A stretch of DNA of 6,586 bases from NCBI GenBank assembly GCA_025936615.1, contig JAICSZ010000131.1, positions 1 to 6,586 of the forward strand. Direction: 5' to 3'. The notes below the pieces were generated by a model that saw nothing but the letters and a program-made list of their open reading frames with translations, did not search any database and was not told the DNA's origin. The translations under genes and the position numbers were made by a program. Positions 1 through 5,661 of the stretch are shown here, piece by piece. This DNA comes from Pedococcus sp. GTDB lineage: Bacteria > Actinomycetota > Actinomycetes > Actinomycetales > Dermatophilaceae. Positions within the stretch are counted from its first letter, which is position 1, and every line of letters starts with the position of its first letter.

Positions 1-1421
1 CTGTCGGGCAGGACCTCCTTGAGGATGCCCTTGAGCCGCGAGCGCTCGGTGTCGGGCAGCTTGCGGCTGATGCCGGTCATCGAGCCCTCGGGCACGAACA
101 CGAGGTAGCGGCCGGGAAGGCTGATCTGGCTGGTGAGCCGGGCGCCCTTGTGCCCGATCGGGTCCTTGGTGACCTGGACGAGCACGCTGTCCCCGGACTT
201 GAGCGCGTTCTCGATCCGCTTCGGCTGGTTGCTGTCGAGCCCGGCGGCGTCCCAGTTGACCTCGCCGGCGTAAAGCACGGCGTTGCGGCCCTTGCCGATG
301 TCGACGAAGGCAGCCTCCATCGAGGGGAGCACGTTCTGCACGCGCCCGAGGTAGACGTTGCCGGCCATCGACGCGTTGGTCTCGCGGCTGACGAAGTGCT
401 CGACGAGGACGTCGTCCTCGAGGACCCCGATCTGGGTCCGGCCCTCGCGCTCGCGGACGACCATGCGCCGGTCGACGCTCTCGCGGCGGGCCAGGAACTC
501 TGCCTCGGTGATGACGGTGCGACGGCGGCCGGCCTCACGGCCCTCGCGACGACGCTGCTTCTTGGCCTCCAGCCGGGTCGAGCCCTTGACGCTCTGCGGC
601 TCGTCGCGGCGGCTCTGGCGCACCTTGGTCACAGTGCCGGGCGGGTCCTCGCCGTCGGTGGCCGACCCGCTGCGGCGGCGCCGACGGCGCCGCTTGCTGG
701 TGCCGCCCTCGTCCTCGTCCTGCTGGTCCTGGCCTCCGGACTGCTCCTCGTCCGCGGAGGAGTCCGCGTCCGTCGCCTCGTCCTCAGCGGTGCCCTGGTC
801 CTGCCCCTCGGACTGGCCGCGCCCCCGGCCACGGCCCTTGCCACCGCGCCGACGACGACGTCGGCCGCCGCCCTCGCCCTGGTCGCCGGAGTCGTCCTGC
901 TCGTCCGCAGCCGGCTCCTCCGTGCGCCCGTCGGCGTCGCGCTCGGGCTTCTGCTCCTGCTCCGCCTTCGCAGCGGCCTTCTTGCGGGCCCGGGGGCCGG
1001 CCGTGGTGGGCTCGGGTGCCTGGAACAGCACACCGACGCCCGGAGCGGTGGCGGCCGCGGGGGCCGAGTCGCTGCTGGGAGCCTCGGCGCTACCGGTCGG
1101 GGCCGACCCGGCGGGCTCGGCGGCCACGTCGTCTGTCGAGGCCTTCTTCGTCGCGGACTTCTTCGTGGTCTTCTTGGCGGTCTTCTTCGCCGCGGCCTTC
1201 TTGGCGACCTTCTTCACCGGCTGCGCGGCATCTGGCTCGTCCGCGCTGCGCTCGGTCGCCTCGCTGGAGGCCTCGGCTGGCGCCGCCTTCTTCGTGGCCT
1301 TGCGGGCGGCACGCTTGCGGGGCGCAGGGGCGTCGTCGGTGGGGCGCGTCCCCGACGAGGGTGCCTCGCTCGTGGGTTCGACGCTCGGTGCGGGCTGGAA
1401 CGGGTCCTGCGTGGATGCCAT
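1..1421 (-). CDS. rne: Ribonuclease E/G, N-terminal part (cut by window edge)
   Basis: Single-strand-specific endoribonuclease for mRNA decay and rRNA processing in the cytoplasm. Only the first 473 residues are present; the reading frame runs off the left edge. Residues 1-300 are a low-complexity extension. It has a Lys/Ala-rich stretch at about 70-93, an acidic Gln/Asp/Glu stretch at about 205-240, and Arg blocks at 187-192 and 244-250. From about residue 320 the conserved core begins (MVVREREGRTQIGVLEDD). An S1 RNA-binding domain follows at about 352-440, with NVYLGRVQNVLPSMEAAFVD and GKGRNAVLYAGEV, then the post-S1 segment GARLTSQISLPGRYLVF. The RNase H-like and DNase I-like catalytic parts, including the metal-binding Asp residues, lie outside the window. 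The ATG at 1421 is chosen because GGAAGGA (1436-1430) sits eight bases upstream. The long N-terminal extension is usual for actinobacterial RNase E. The family call is very secure; rne versus rng naming is less so. Confidence 0.95.
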   Translation of the reverse strand, partial: MASTQDPFQPAPSVEPTSEAPSSGTRPTDDAPAPRKRAARKATKKAAPAEASSEATERSADEPDAAQPVKKVAKKAAAKKTAKKTTKKSATKKASTDDVAAEPAGSAPTGSAEAPSSDSAPAAATAPGVGVLFQAPEPTTAGPRARKKAAAKAEQEQKPERDADGRTEEPAADEQDDSGDQGEGGGRRRRRRGGKGRGRGRGQSEGQDQGTAEDEATDADSSADEEQSGGQDQQDEDEGGTSKRRRRRRRSGSATDGEDPPGTVTKVRQSRRDEPQSVKGSTRLEAKKQRRREGREAGRRRTVITEAEFLARRESVDRRMVVREREGRTQIGVLEDDVLVEHFVSRETNASMAGNVYLGRVQNVLPSMEAAFVDIGKGRNAVLYAGEVNWDAAGLDSNQPKRIENALKSGDSVLVQVTKDPIGHKGARLTSQISLPGRYLVFVPEGSMTGISRKLPDTERSRLKGILKEVLPD

Positions 1422-1429
1422 GGATGGCG

Positions 1430-1436
1430 TCCTTCC
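1430..1436 (-). promoter_or_regulatory. Ribosome binding site of RNase E/G
   Basis: GGAAGGA read on the minus strand, eight bases before the ATG at 1421. It fixes the start of the long, low-complexity N-terminal extension, which homology alone could not place. Confidence 0.7.
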
Positions 1437-1444
1437 GGCATCCC

Positions 1445-1458
1445 GTGGCGAGGGCCAC
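1445..1458 (-). other. Small hairpin in the RNase E leader
   Basis: GTGGC (1445-1449) pairs with GCCAC (1454-1458) around a four-base loop. It lies just upstream of the RNase E ribosome binding site. A weaker five-bp stem, GAGAG/CTCTC, lies next to it at 1463-1477. The structures are read directly from the sequence; any regulatory role is inference, and short stems are common in GC-rich DNA. Confidence 0.35.
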
Positions 1459-1507
1459 ACCCGAGAGTCCTGCTCTCCGATCGCCCACGTGGTGCGCGGT
1501 CTGCGGT

Positions 1508-1535
1508 CGTGTCGGTGGCGGCTGCCGCCGACACG
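1508..1535 (-). other. Strong hairpin between the DUF2344 gene and RNase E
   Basis: CGTGTCGG (1508-1515) and CCGACACG (1528-1535) form a perfect eight-bp stem. Four more inner pairs (one G-U) close on a four-base loop, giving 12 bp in all. It begins 12 bases after the TAG stop of the upstream gene (1550-1548). No T-run follows it on either strand, so it is not a classical intrinsic terminator. It may be a U-less attenuator, an mRNA 3'-end stabiliser, or an RNase processing site in a two-gene transcript. The gap contains no TANNNT -10 element on the minus strand, which favours transcription of rne through this hairpin from upstream. Confidence 0.55.
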
Positions 1536-1547
1536 GAAGTCGGTTGG

Positions 1548-2342
1548 CTACGCCGGGCTCGGTTCGCGCGGGGGTCGCGCGTCACCTGGTCCGGCGCCGT
1601 CGTCGCCCTGGTCGGCAGCCAGTGGATCGGCCACCCCAGCGGTTGCGGTCTGCAGCGGGCCCTGTGCCAGCCGGGTCACCAGGGGCGGTGTCGGTGGTTC
1701 CAGGTCCGTTGCTGCTCGCAGCGCGGTCAGGATGTCGTCGGGGCGTACGGCCGGTGTGGTGTGCCGTACGACCACTCGAAGTATCGCACAGTCGGGCCGC
1801 TGCGACGGTTGCGCCACCAGCGACACCACGGCGGCGCGCACGTCGAAGGTCTTCGGCCCGCTCTTGAACACCCGGGTCACCTCGGCGCGGTCGCGGGCCA
1901 GCAGGCCCTCCGCCGCCCGCTGCAGCTCCTCGACGGTGAGCCCGGCGAAGTCCATCACCCAGTCGCTGGCCTGCAGACGGTCGGCGAGGGCCCCCGGCGC
2001 CGCCTCGACCACCTCGAGCACGTCCAGCCCGTCGGGCAGCGCCGCGTCGAGCGACCCACGCACCGACTCGGGGTCGACCCGCTGGGTCACCGAGATCTCG
2101 AAGTACTCGGCCTCGCTGGCCGTTCCGGTGGGTGCGGCGTTGGCGTAGGAGATCTTGGGGTGCGGGTGGAAGCCGGCGGAGAAGGCCATCGGCACCCCGG
2201 CCCGGCGCAGGGCCCGCTCCAGGGCCCGTTGGAAGTCCCGGGTCGAGGAGAACCGCAGCCGGCCACGCTTGGCATAGCGCACCCGCAGCTTCTGCACGGC
2301 CGGGTCCGGAGCCGGACCCTCGGGAACGCGCTGCCGTGCCAT
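1548..2342 (-). CDS. Radical-SAM-linked DUF2344 / TIGR03936 family protein
   Basis: A 264-residue protein of the family normally encoded next to, or fused to, a B12-binding radical SAM protein. Its biochemical role is not settled. It is placed near RNase E and ribosomal protein genes in many Actinobacteria, suggesting RNA or ribosome modification. The recognisable N-terminal half has KLRVRYAKRGRLRFSSTRDF (19-38) and the hallmark FSAGFHPHPKISYA (54-67), followed by SEAEYFEI. The C-terminal 40 or so residues are Pro/Gly/Asp-rich and probably disordered. I prefer the ATG at 2342 over a GTG three codons earlier. TAGGGT lies exactly seven bases before this ATG, the spacing of a leaderless promoter; the AGGG inside it could instead serve as a weak ribosome site. 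RNase E follows 126 bases downstream on the same strand. The radical SAM gene often found just upstream is absent here. Confidence 0.88.
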   Translation of the reverse strand: MARQRVPEGPAPDPAVQKLRVRYAKRGRLRFSSTRDFQRALERALRRAGVPMAFSAGFHPHPKISYANAAPTGTASEAEYFEISVTQRVDPESVRGSLDAALPDGLDVLEVVEAAPGALADRLQASDWVMDFAGLTVEELQRAAEGLLARDRAEVTRVFKSGPKTFDVRAAVVSLVAQPSQRPDCAILRVVVRHTTPAVRPDDILTALRAATDLEPPTPPLVTRLAQGPLQTATAGVADPLAADQGDDGAGPGDARPPREPSPA

Positions 2343-2349
2343 GGCGGCC

Positions 2350-2379
2350 ACCCTACGGCCCAGCGCTCCGCGCCCTCAC
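2350..2379 (-). promoter_or_regulatory. Candidate leaderless promoter of the DUF2344 gene
   Basis: On the minus strand TAGGGT (2355-2350) fits the actinobacterial TANNNT -10 consensus and ends seven bases before the ATG at 2342, so transcription would begin at the start codon. GTGAGG (2379-2374) lies 18 bases upstream as a weak -35, sharing TGA with TTGACA. The -35 abuts the palindrome at 2380-2433. Inferred from motif and spacing only. Confidence 0.45.
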
Positions 2380-2433
2380 CGAGTCTTTGAGTGGTTTGGC
2401 GGACCAGGAGCCGTCAAACCACTCAAAGACTCG
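2380..2433. repeat. 54-base near-perfect palindrome in the divergent intergenic region
   Basis: The arms GAGTCTTTGAGTGGTTTG (2381-2398) and CAAACCACTCAAAGACTC (2415-2432) are perfectly complementary over 18 bp. An outer C-G pair (2380/2433) and four inner pairs, one of them G-T, extend the stem to about 23 bp around an eight-base loop. The arms are about 44 percent GC, in a window that is mostly near 70 percent. No T-run follows on either side. It lies between two divergently transcribed genes, so terminating either of them is not its job. The likeliest readings are a dispersed palindromic (REP or MITE-like) repeat, a leftover bidirectional terminator, or a protein-binding site. The structure is certain; the function is not known. 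Confidence 0.8.
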
Positions 2434-2501
2434 CAGTGTGGTCACGATGGGCCATTCCTCGGCCGGACCCGCGGTGCCACCGTGGAGGCAGCAGGGGACC
2501 C

Positions 2502-2509
2502 AGAAGGGA
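2502..2509 (+). promoter_or_regulatory. Ribosome binding site of the DinB-NTF2 fusion gene
   Basis: AGAAGGGA ends eight bases before the ATG at 2518. It decides the start: the frame stays open back to an ATG at 2341, but that would translate through the palindrome and overlap the start of the divergent gene. No TANNNT -10 element is visible between the palindrome and this site, so the promoter of this gene is not identified. Confidence 0.7.
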
Positions 2510-2517
2510 CCGGCCGG

Positions 2518-3435
2518 ATGGACCTCGTCACGCTCTACCACCGCACCGTCGAACGCTGGGCCGACTGCGTGTGTGCCGTCCCTGACGACCAGTGGAGCGC
2601 CCCTACCCCAAGCAGCGACTGGGACGTCCGCGCCCTCGTCAACCACCTCACCGGCGAGGACCTGTGGACCGTCCCGCTGCTGGCCGGCAGCACGATCGAG
2701 GAGGTCGGTGACCGGTTCGACGGCGACGTCCTGGGCGACGACCCGATCGGCACGGCGGTCGAGGCCGCGAAGGCCGCCACCACCGCCGTGGCTGAGCGCC
2801 TGCGCCGCGGGGGCACCGTGCAGCTGTCGTTCGGCGAGACCGATGTGGCCGAGTACGTCTGGCAGCTCGCGGCCGACCACCTCGTCCACTCGTGGGACCT
2901 GTCCTGCGCGCTCGGCGCCGACCGGCACCTCGACCCCGCCGTCGTGGCCGGTGTGGCGGGGTGGTTCGCGCAGCGCGAGGACCTCTACCGCTCCTCGGGC
3001 GCGATCGCCCCTCGCGCGGTCAGCCACGGTGGTGACCAGAGCGACCTGCTCGCCGGCTTCGGGCGGGACTCCGAGTGGGGCCCGAACCACGCCTGCGTCG
3101 TGCGCCTGGCGGACGCGTTCGGCCGCGGCGACGTCGACGCGATGATGGCGGTGGTGACCGACGACTGCGTCTTCGTGGCCACCGGTCCCGCACCGGACGG
3201 GGTCCGCCACGAGGGTGCGGAGGCGGTCCGCGCAGTGTGGGCGCAGATGTTCGCCGAGACCACCGAGCCCCGCTTCACCGCGGAGGAGCACTTCGTCGCA
3301 GGAGACCGCGGGCTGCTGCGCTGGACCTACTCGTGGGTCGACGACCAGGGCGCCCCCGGTCACGTCCGCGGCGTGGACGTGCTCCGGTTCCGCGACGGCC
3401 GGGTGTGCGAGAAGCACTCCTACGTCAAGGGCTGA
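2518..3435 (+). CDS. DinB/mycothiol-isomerase-like domain fused to NTF2/SnoaL-like domain
   Basis: A 305-residue protein with two recognisable parts. Residues 1 to about 185 resemble the actinobacterial TIGR03083/TIGR03086 branch of the DinB / mycothiol-dependent maleylpyruvate isomerase N-terminal fold. Visible marks are an early Trp/His-containing helix (LYHRTVERW), SDWDVRALVNHL (33-44, His43) and ADHLVHSWDLSCALG (119-133). His43, Asp120 and His124 sit where the family's metal ligands (His, Glu, His) are expected, with Asp in place of Glu. Residues 192-305 look like an NTF2/SnoaL ketosteroid-isomerase-type domain: a helical RLADAFGRGDVDAMMAVVTD, then DCVFVATGP, GAEAVRAVWAQMF, RWTYSW and the closing VDVLRFRDGRVCEKHSYVKG. 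NTF2 domains commonly bind small hydrophobic ligands. A mycothiol-dependent or small-molecule isomerase or detoxification role is inference. The aminotransferase gene follows 67 bases downstream. Confidence 0.85.
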   Translation: MDLVTLYHRTVERWADCVCAVPDDQWSAPTPSSDWDVRALVNHLTGEDLWTVPLLAGSTIEEVGDRFDGDVLGDDPIGTAVEAAKAATTAVAERLRRGGTVQLSFGETDVAEYVWQLAADHLVHSWDLSCALGADRHLDPAVVAGVAGWFAQREDLYRSSGAIAPRAVSHGGDQSDLLAGFGRDSEWGPNHACVVRLADAFGRGDVDAMMAVVTDDCVFVATGPAPDGVRHEGAEAVRAVWAQMFAETTEPRFTAEEHFVAGDRGLLRWTYSWVDDQGAPGHVRGVDVLRFRDGRVCEKHSYVKG

Positions 3436-3465
3436 CCCGCGGCCACCTTCGGAATCCGCACTCCC

Positions 3466-3495
3466 CTGCGCGCACCGTCCGCGTGGCCCTAGCGT
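3466..3495 (+). promoter_or_regulatory. Candidate leaderless promoter of the aminotransferase
   Basis: TAGCGT (3490-3495) matches TANNNT and ends seven bases before the ATG at 3503. CTGCGC (3466-3471) is a weak -35 with an 18-base spacer. There is no purine-rich ribosome site before this ATG, which supports a leaderless start. A six-bp inverted repeat, GGCCAC (3441-3446) with GTGGCC (3483-3488), brackets the -35 and touches the -10; it may be chance. Confidence 0.5.
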
Positions 3496-3502
3496 GCCGA
3501 CC

Positions 3503-4870
3503 ATGGCCGACCCGGACCGCACCCGCCTGGCCGCGCTGCTGGAAGCGGAGCAGGCGGCATACACCGAGAACCACCCGCGCAGCCGGGCCCTGTTCGAGGA
3601 GGCGACCAACCTCTTCGGCCGGGTCCCCATGACCTGGATGAACATGTGGTCCGGCGGCTTCCCGCTCTACCTCGACCAGGCGCGGGGCAACCGGGTCACC
3701 GACGTCGACGGCCACACCTACGTCGACTTCGCGCTCGGCGACACCGGCGCCATGGCGGGCCACTCCCCTGCCCCGACGCTCGCGGCGGTGCAGCGCCGCG
3801 GCGCGGAGCTCGGGGGCCTCACCACGATGCTGCCGACCGACGACGCCCAGTGGGTGGGTGCCGAGCTCGAACGACGGTTCGGTATGCCGTTGTGGAGCTT
3901 CACGCTGTCCGCCACCGACGCGAACCGCTGGGCGATCAGGCTCGCGCGGCTCGCCACCGGGCGCCCCAAGATCCTCGTGTTCGCCTACTGCTACCACGGC
4001 TCGGTGGACGAGGCCTTCGCCCTGCCGGGGCCGGACGGCAAGGCCGAGAGCCGGCCCGGCAACGTCGCGCCGCCGGTCGACCTCGACCTCACCACCCGCG
4101 CGGCGACGTGGAACGACCTCGCCTCGGTCGAGGCGGCGCTCGCCCACGGCGACGTCGCGGCGATCCTCACCGAGCCGGCCCTGACCAACATCGGGATCGT
4201 GCTGCCCGAGCCCGGCTTCCACGAGGCACTGCGCGAGCTCGCGACGAGGTACGGGGCCCTGCTGATGGTCGACGAGACCCACACGCTCTCCGCGGGCTGG
4301 GGAGGCGCGACCCGCGAGTGGGGACTGAAACCCGACATCCTCGTCGTCGGCAAGTCCATCGGTGGCGGAGTCCCTTGCGGCGCCTACGGACTCAGCCGAG
4401 ACGTCGCCGACGCGGTCACACGGCACACCAACGCCGGCGACGCCGACATCGTGGACGTCGGTGGGGTGGGCGGCACGCTCGCCGGCAATGCACTGTCCAC
4501 CGCCGCGATGCGCGCCACCCTGGGCGAGGTGCTCACGCCCGCGGCGTTCGCCCACATGACCGAGCTCGCCACCGCCTTCACCGCCGGCGTCCGGGCCACG
4601 CTCGACGAGCTCGACGTGCCGTGGTCGGTCACCCAGCTGGGTGCCCGCGCCGAGTACCGCTTCGCCCGCCCGGCCCCGCGCACCGGCGAGGACTCCGCGG
4701 CGGTAGCCGACGACCAGCTCGACGCCTACCTGCACCTCGCGATGGCCAACCGGGGCCTCCTGATGACGCCCTTCCACAACATGGCACTGATGTGCCCCGA
4801 CACGTCGCGCGCCGACGTCGACCGGCACACCGAGGCCTTCCGCGAGGTGGTGGGCGCCCTGTTCGCCTGA
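3503..4870 (+). CDS. Class III PLP-dependent aminotransferase, GSA-aminomutase-like
   Basis: A 455-residue fold-type I enzyme, the normal size for the family, that uses pyridoxal phosphate to move an amino group; the substrate cannot be told. N-terminal RVTDVDGHTYVDFALGDTGA (64-83) and GHSP (86-89) are standard for class III. SATDANRWAIRLAR (136-149) corresponds to the phosphate-binding S-G-T-E-A-N motif, with Ala and Asp as conservative changes. YCYHGSVDE (162-170) carries the ring-stacking aromatic. LMVDETHT (254-261) gives Asp257, which binds the pyridine nitrogen. VVGKSIGGGVPCGAYG (281-296) holds the Schiff-base Lys284. GGTLAGN (323-329) is the second phosphate-binding loop. The pattern is closest to glutamate-1-semialdehyde aminomutase relatives often named 'aspartate aminotransferase family', but nothing nearby suggests haem synthesis, so I do not call it hemL. 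The ATG at 3503 is supported by the leaderless promoter. The upstream DinB-NTF2 gene could share some transcription by read-through. Confidence 0.9.
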   Translation: MADPDRTRLAALLEAEQAAYTENHPRSRALFEEATNLFGRVPMTWMNMWSGGFPLYLDQARGNRVTDVDGHTYVDFALGDTGAMAGHSPAPTLAAVQRRGAELGGLTTMLPTDDAQWVGAELERRFGMPLWSFTLSATDANRWAIRLARLATGRPKILVFAYCYHGSVDEAFALPGPDGKAESRPGNVAPPVDLDLTTRAATWNDLASVEAALAHGDVAAILTEPALTNIGIVLPEPGFHEALRELATRYGALLMVDETHTLSAGWGGATREWGLKPDILVVGKSIGGGVPCGAYGLSRDVADAVTRHTNAGDADIVDVGGVGGTLAGNALSTAAMRATLGEVLTPAAFAHMTELATAFTAGVRATLDELDVPWSVTQLGARAEYRFARPAPRTGEDSAAVADDQLDAYLHLAMANRGLLMTPFHNMALMCPDTSRADVDRHTEAFREVVGALFA

Positions 4871-4940
4871 GATGCACCGGTATGCCGCGTGGCTGGTCCG
4901 GCTCGTGGCACGCCGCTCGGCGCAGCGCCCCTTATGTCCG

Positions 4941-4969
4941 CTGACACCACTCGGCGCCCGGCGTACGTT
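4941..4969 (+). promoter_or_regulatory. Sigma-70-type promoter of the tandem-repeat protein gene
   Basis: CTGACA (4941-4946), a 17-base spacer and TACGTT (4964-4969) closely match TTGACA-N17-TANNNT. Transcription would begin at about 4976, leaving a leader of about 50 bases before the GTG at 5026. This is the best housekeeping-type promoter in the window and suggests the gene is expressed independently of the aminotransferase. In the rest of the 155-base gap (4871-5025) I see only the small palindrome at 4984-4996 and the ribosome site. Confidence 0.65.
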
Positions 4970-4983
4970 CGGGAGCTGGACCA

Positions 4984-4996
4984 CTTCACGGTGAAG
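4984..4996. promoter_or_regulatory. Operator-like 13-base palindrome
   Basis: CTTCAC-G-GTGAAG is a perfect palindrome with a single central base. It lies about 8 to 20 bases downstream of the predicted transcription start. The one-base centre prevents an RNA hairpin, so if it matters it is more likely a site for a dimeric DNA-binding regulator. A palindrome this short could also occur by chance. Confidence 0.35.
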
Positions 4997-5012
4997 CGGG
5001 CCCACGACCTGT

Positions 5013-5018
5013 GGAGGG
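5013..5018 (+). promoter_or_regulatory. Ribosome binding site for a GTG start
   Basis: GGAGGG ends seven bases before the GTG at 5026. This strong Shine-Dalgarno site selects the GTG as start over later in-frame ATG codons, which would cut off the first beta strand of the first repeat. Confidence 0.8.
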
Positions 5019-5025
5019 CTGAGCG

Positions 5026-5661
5026 GTGTTCATCCAGATCATCCAAGGGAAGTGCAGGGACGCCGAGGGAATGCGGCGGTTGAGCGAGGAGTGGCGCCGG
5101 GACATGGCGCCCAAGGTCGAGGGCTGGCTGGGCAGCACCTACGGCATCACCGACGACGACGAGTTCGTGGCCGTGGTGCGCTTCGAGAGCCGCGAGGCTG
5201 CGATGCGCAACTCAATGCGTCCGGAGCAGGGCCAGTGGTGGAAGCGCATGGAGGAGTGCTTCGACGGGCCCGCAGTGTTCCACGACTGCGACAACGCCAT
5301 GATGTTCCTGGGTGGCGGTTCCGACGACGCCGGCTTCGTCCAGATCATCCAGGGACGGGTCAGCGACCCCGAACGTTTCCGCGGCTTCATGAGCCAACCC
5401 ATGGACGTACTCCACGAGCAGCGGCCCGAGATCGTCGGCGGCACCATCGCCATGGAGCCGGACGGGTGGTTCACCGAGACCGTGGCGTTCCGCAGCGAGG
5501 CCGAGGCCCGGGCCGGGGAGGCGAAGGAGATGCCGGAGGGGGCAGCGCGCGAGCAGTGGGACCAGGAGATGGCGATGATGACCGACCTGCGCTACCTCGA
5601 CCTGCACATGCCGTGGTTCTCCAGCGCCGGTGAGCGCGCCGGAGGCATGCCTCAGAGCTGA
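5026..5661 (+). CDS. Tandem-repeat dimeric alpha/beta-barrel (ABM-like) protein
   Basis: A 211-residue protein starting at GTG and built from two copies of a ferredoxin-like fold. FIQIIQG (2-8) and FVQIIQG (104-110) open the two halves, each followed by a charged helix (RDAEGMRRLSEEW; SDPERFRGFM). Each half then has a Gly-containing strand (GWLGSTYGI; IVGGTIAME), a third strand (EFVAVVRFES; WFTETVAFRS), an Ala/Glu-rich helix and a final strand (AMMFL; RYLDLHM). This strand-helix-strand order matches antibiotic-biosynthesis-monooxygenase/EthD-like dimeric barrels; two halves in one chain could form the barrel intramolecularly. No conserved active-site set can be named, so the function is unknown. 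The linker GGGSDDAG (96-103) separates the repeats. It has its own promoter and ribosome site, and its last 10 bases overlap the convergent DUF817 gene. The fold call is inferred from pattern, not searched. Confidence 0.8.
   Translation: MFIQIIQGKCRDAEGMRRLSEEWRRDMAPKVEGWLGSTYGITDDDEFVAVVRFESREAAMRNSMRPEQGQWWKRMEECFDGPAVFHDCDNAMMFLGGGSDDAGFVQIIQGRVSDPERFRGFMSQPMDVLHEQRPEIVGGTIAMEPDGWFTETVAFRSEAEARAGEAKEMPEGAAREQWDQEMAMMTDLRYLDLHMPWFSSAGERAGGMPQS

Noticed and set aside
150..2390. Long plus-strand open frame of over 700 codons across the RNase E and DUF2344 genes
   Set aside because: Its translation is a low-complexity Arg/Ala/Gly/Leu product with no motif; the minus strand carries two clear conserved proteins. 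It is a GC-bias shadow.
2380..2433. Palindrome as an ordinary Rho-independent terminator
   Set aside because: No T-run on either side and neither neighbouring gene ends there; kept as a repeat of unknown role.
2341..2517. N-terminal extension of the DinB-NTF2 protein starting at ATG 2341
   Set aside because: It would translate through the palindrome and overlap the start of the divergent gene; ATG 2518 has a good ribosome site and begins at the domain edge. The similar peptides read from both strands (RVFEWF...KPLKDS) only reflect the palindrome.
2353..3645. Minus-strand open frame of 430 codons opposite the DinB-NTF2 gene
   Set aside because: No domain recognisable; the plus strand has the ribosome site and family motifs.
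3503..4870. Naming the aminotransferase hemL
   Set aside because: Motifs are shared by many class III enzymes and no haem gene is adjacent; only the broader family can be supported.
3425..5005. Minus-strand open frame of 526 codons opposite the aminotransferase
   Set aside because: Composition is shadow-like (His/Gly/Arg/Val-rich) with no recognisable motif, opposite a gene with every class III motif intact.
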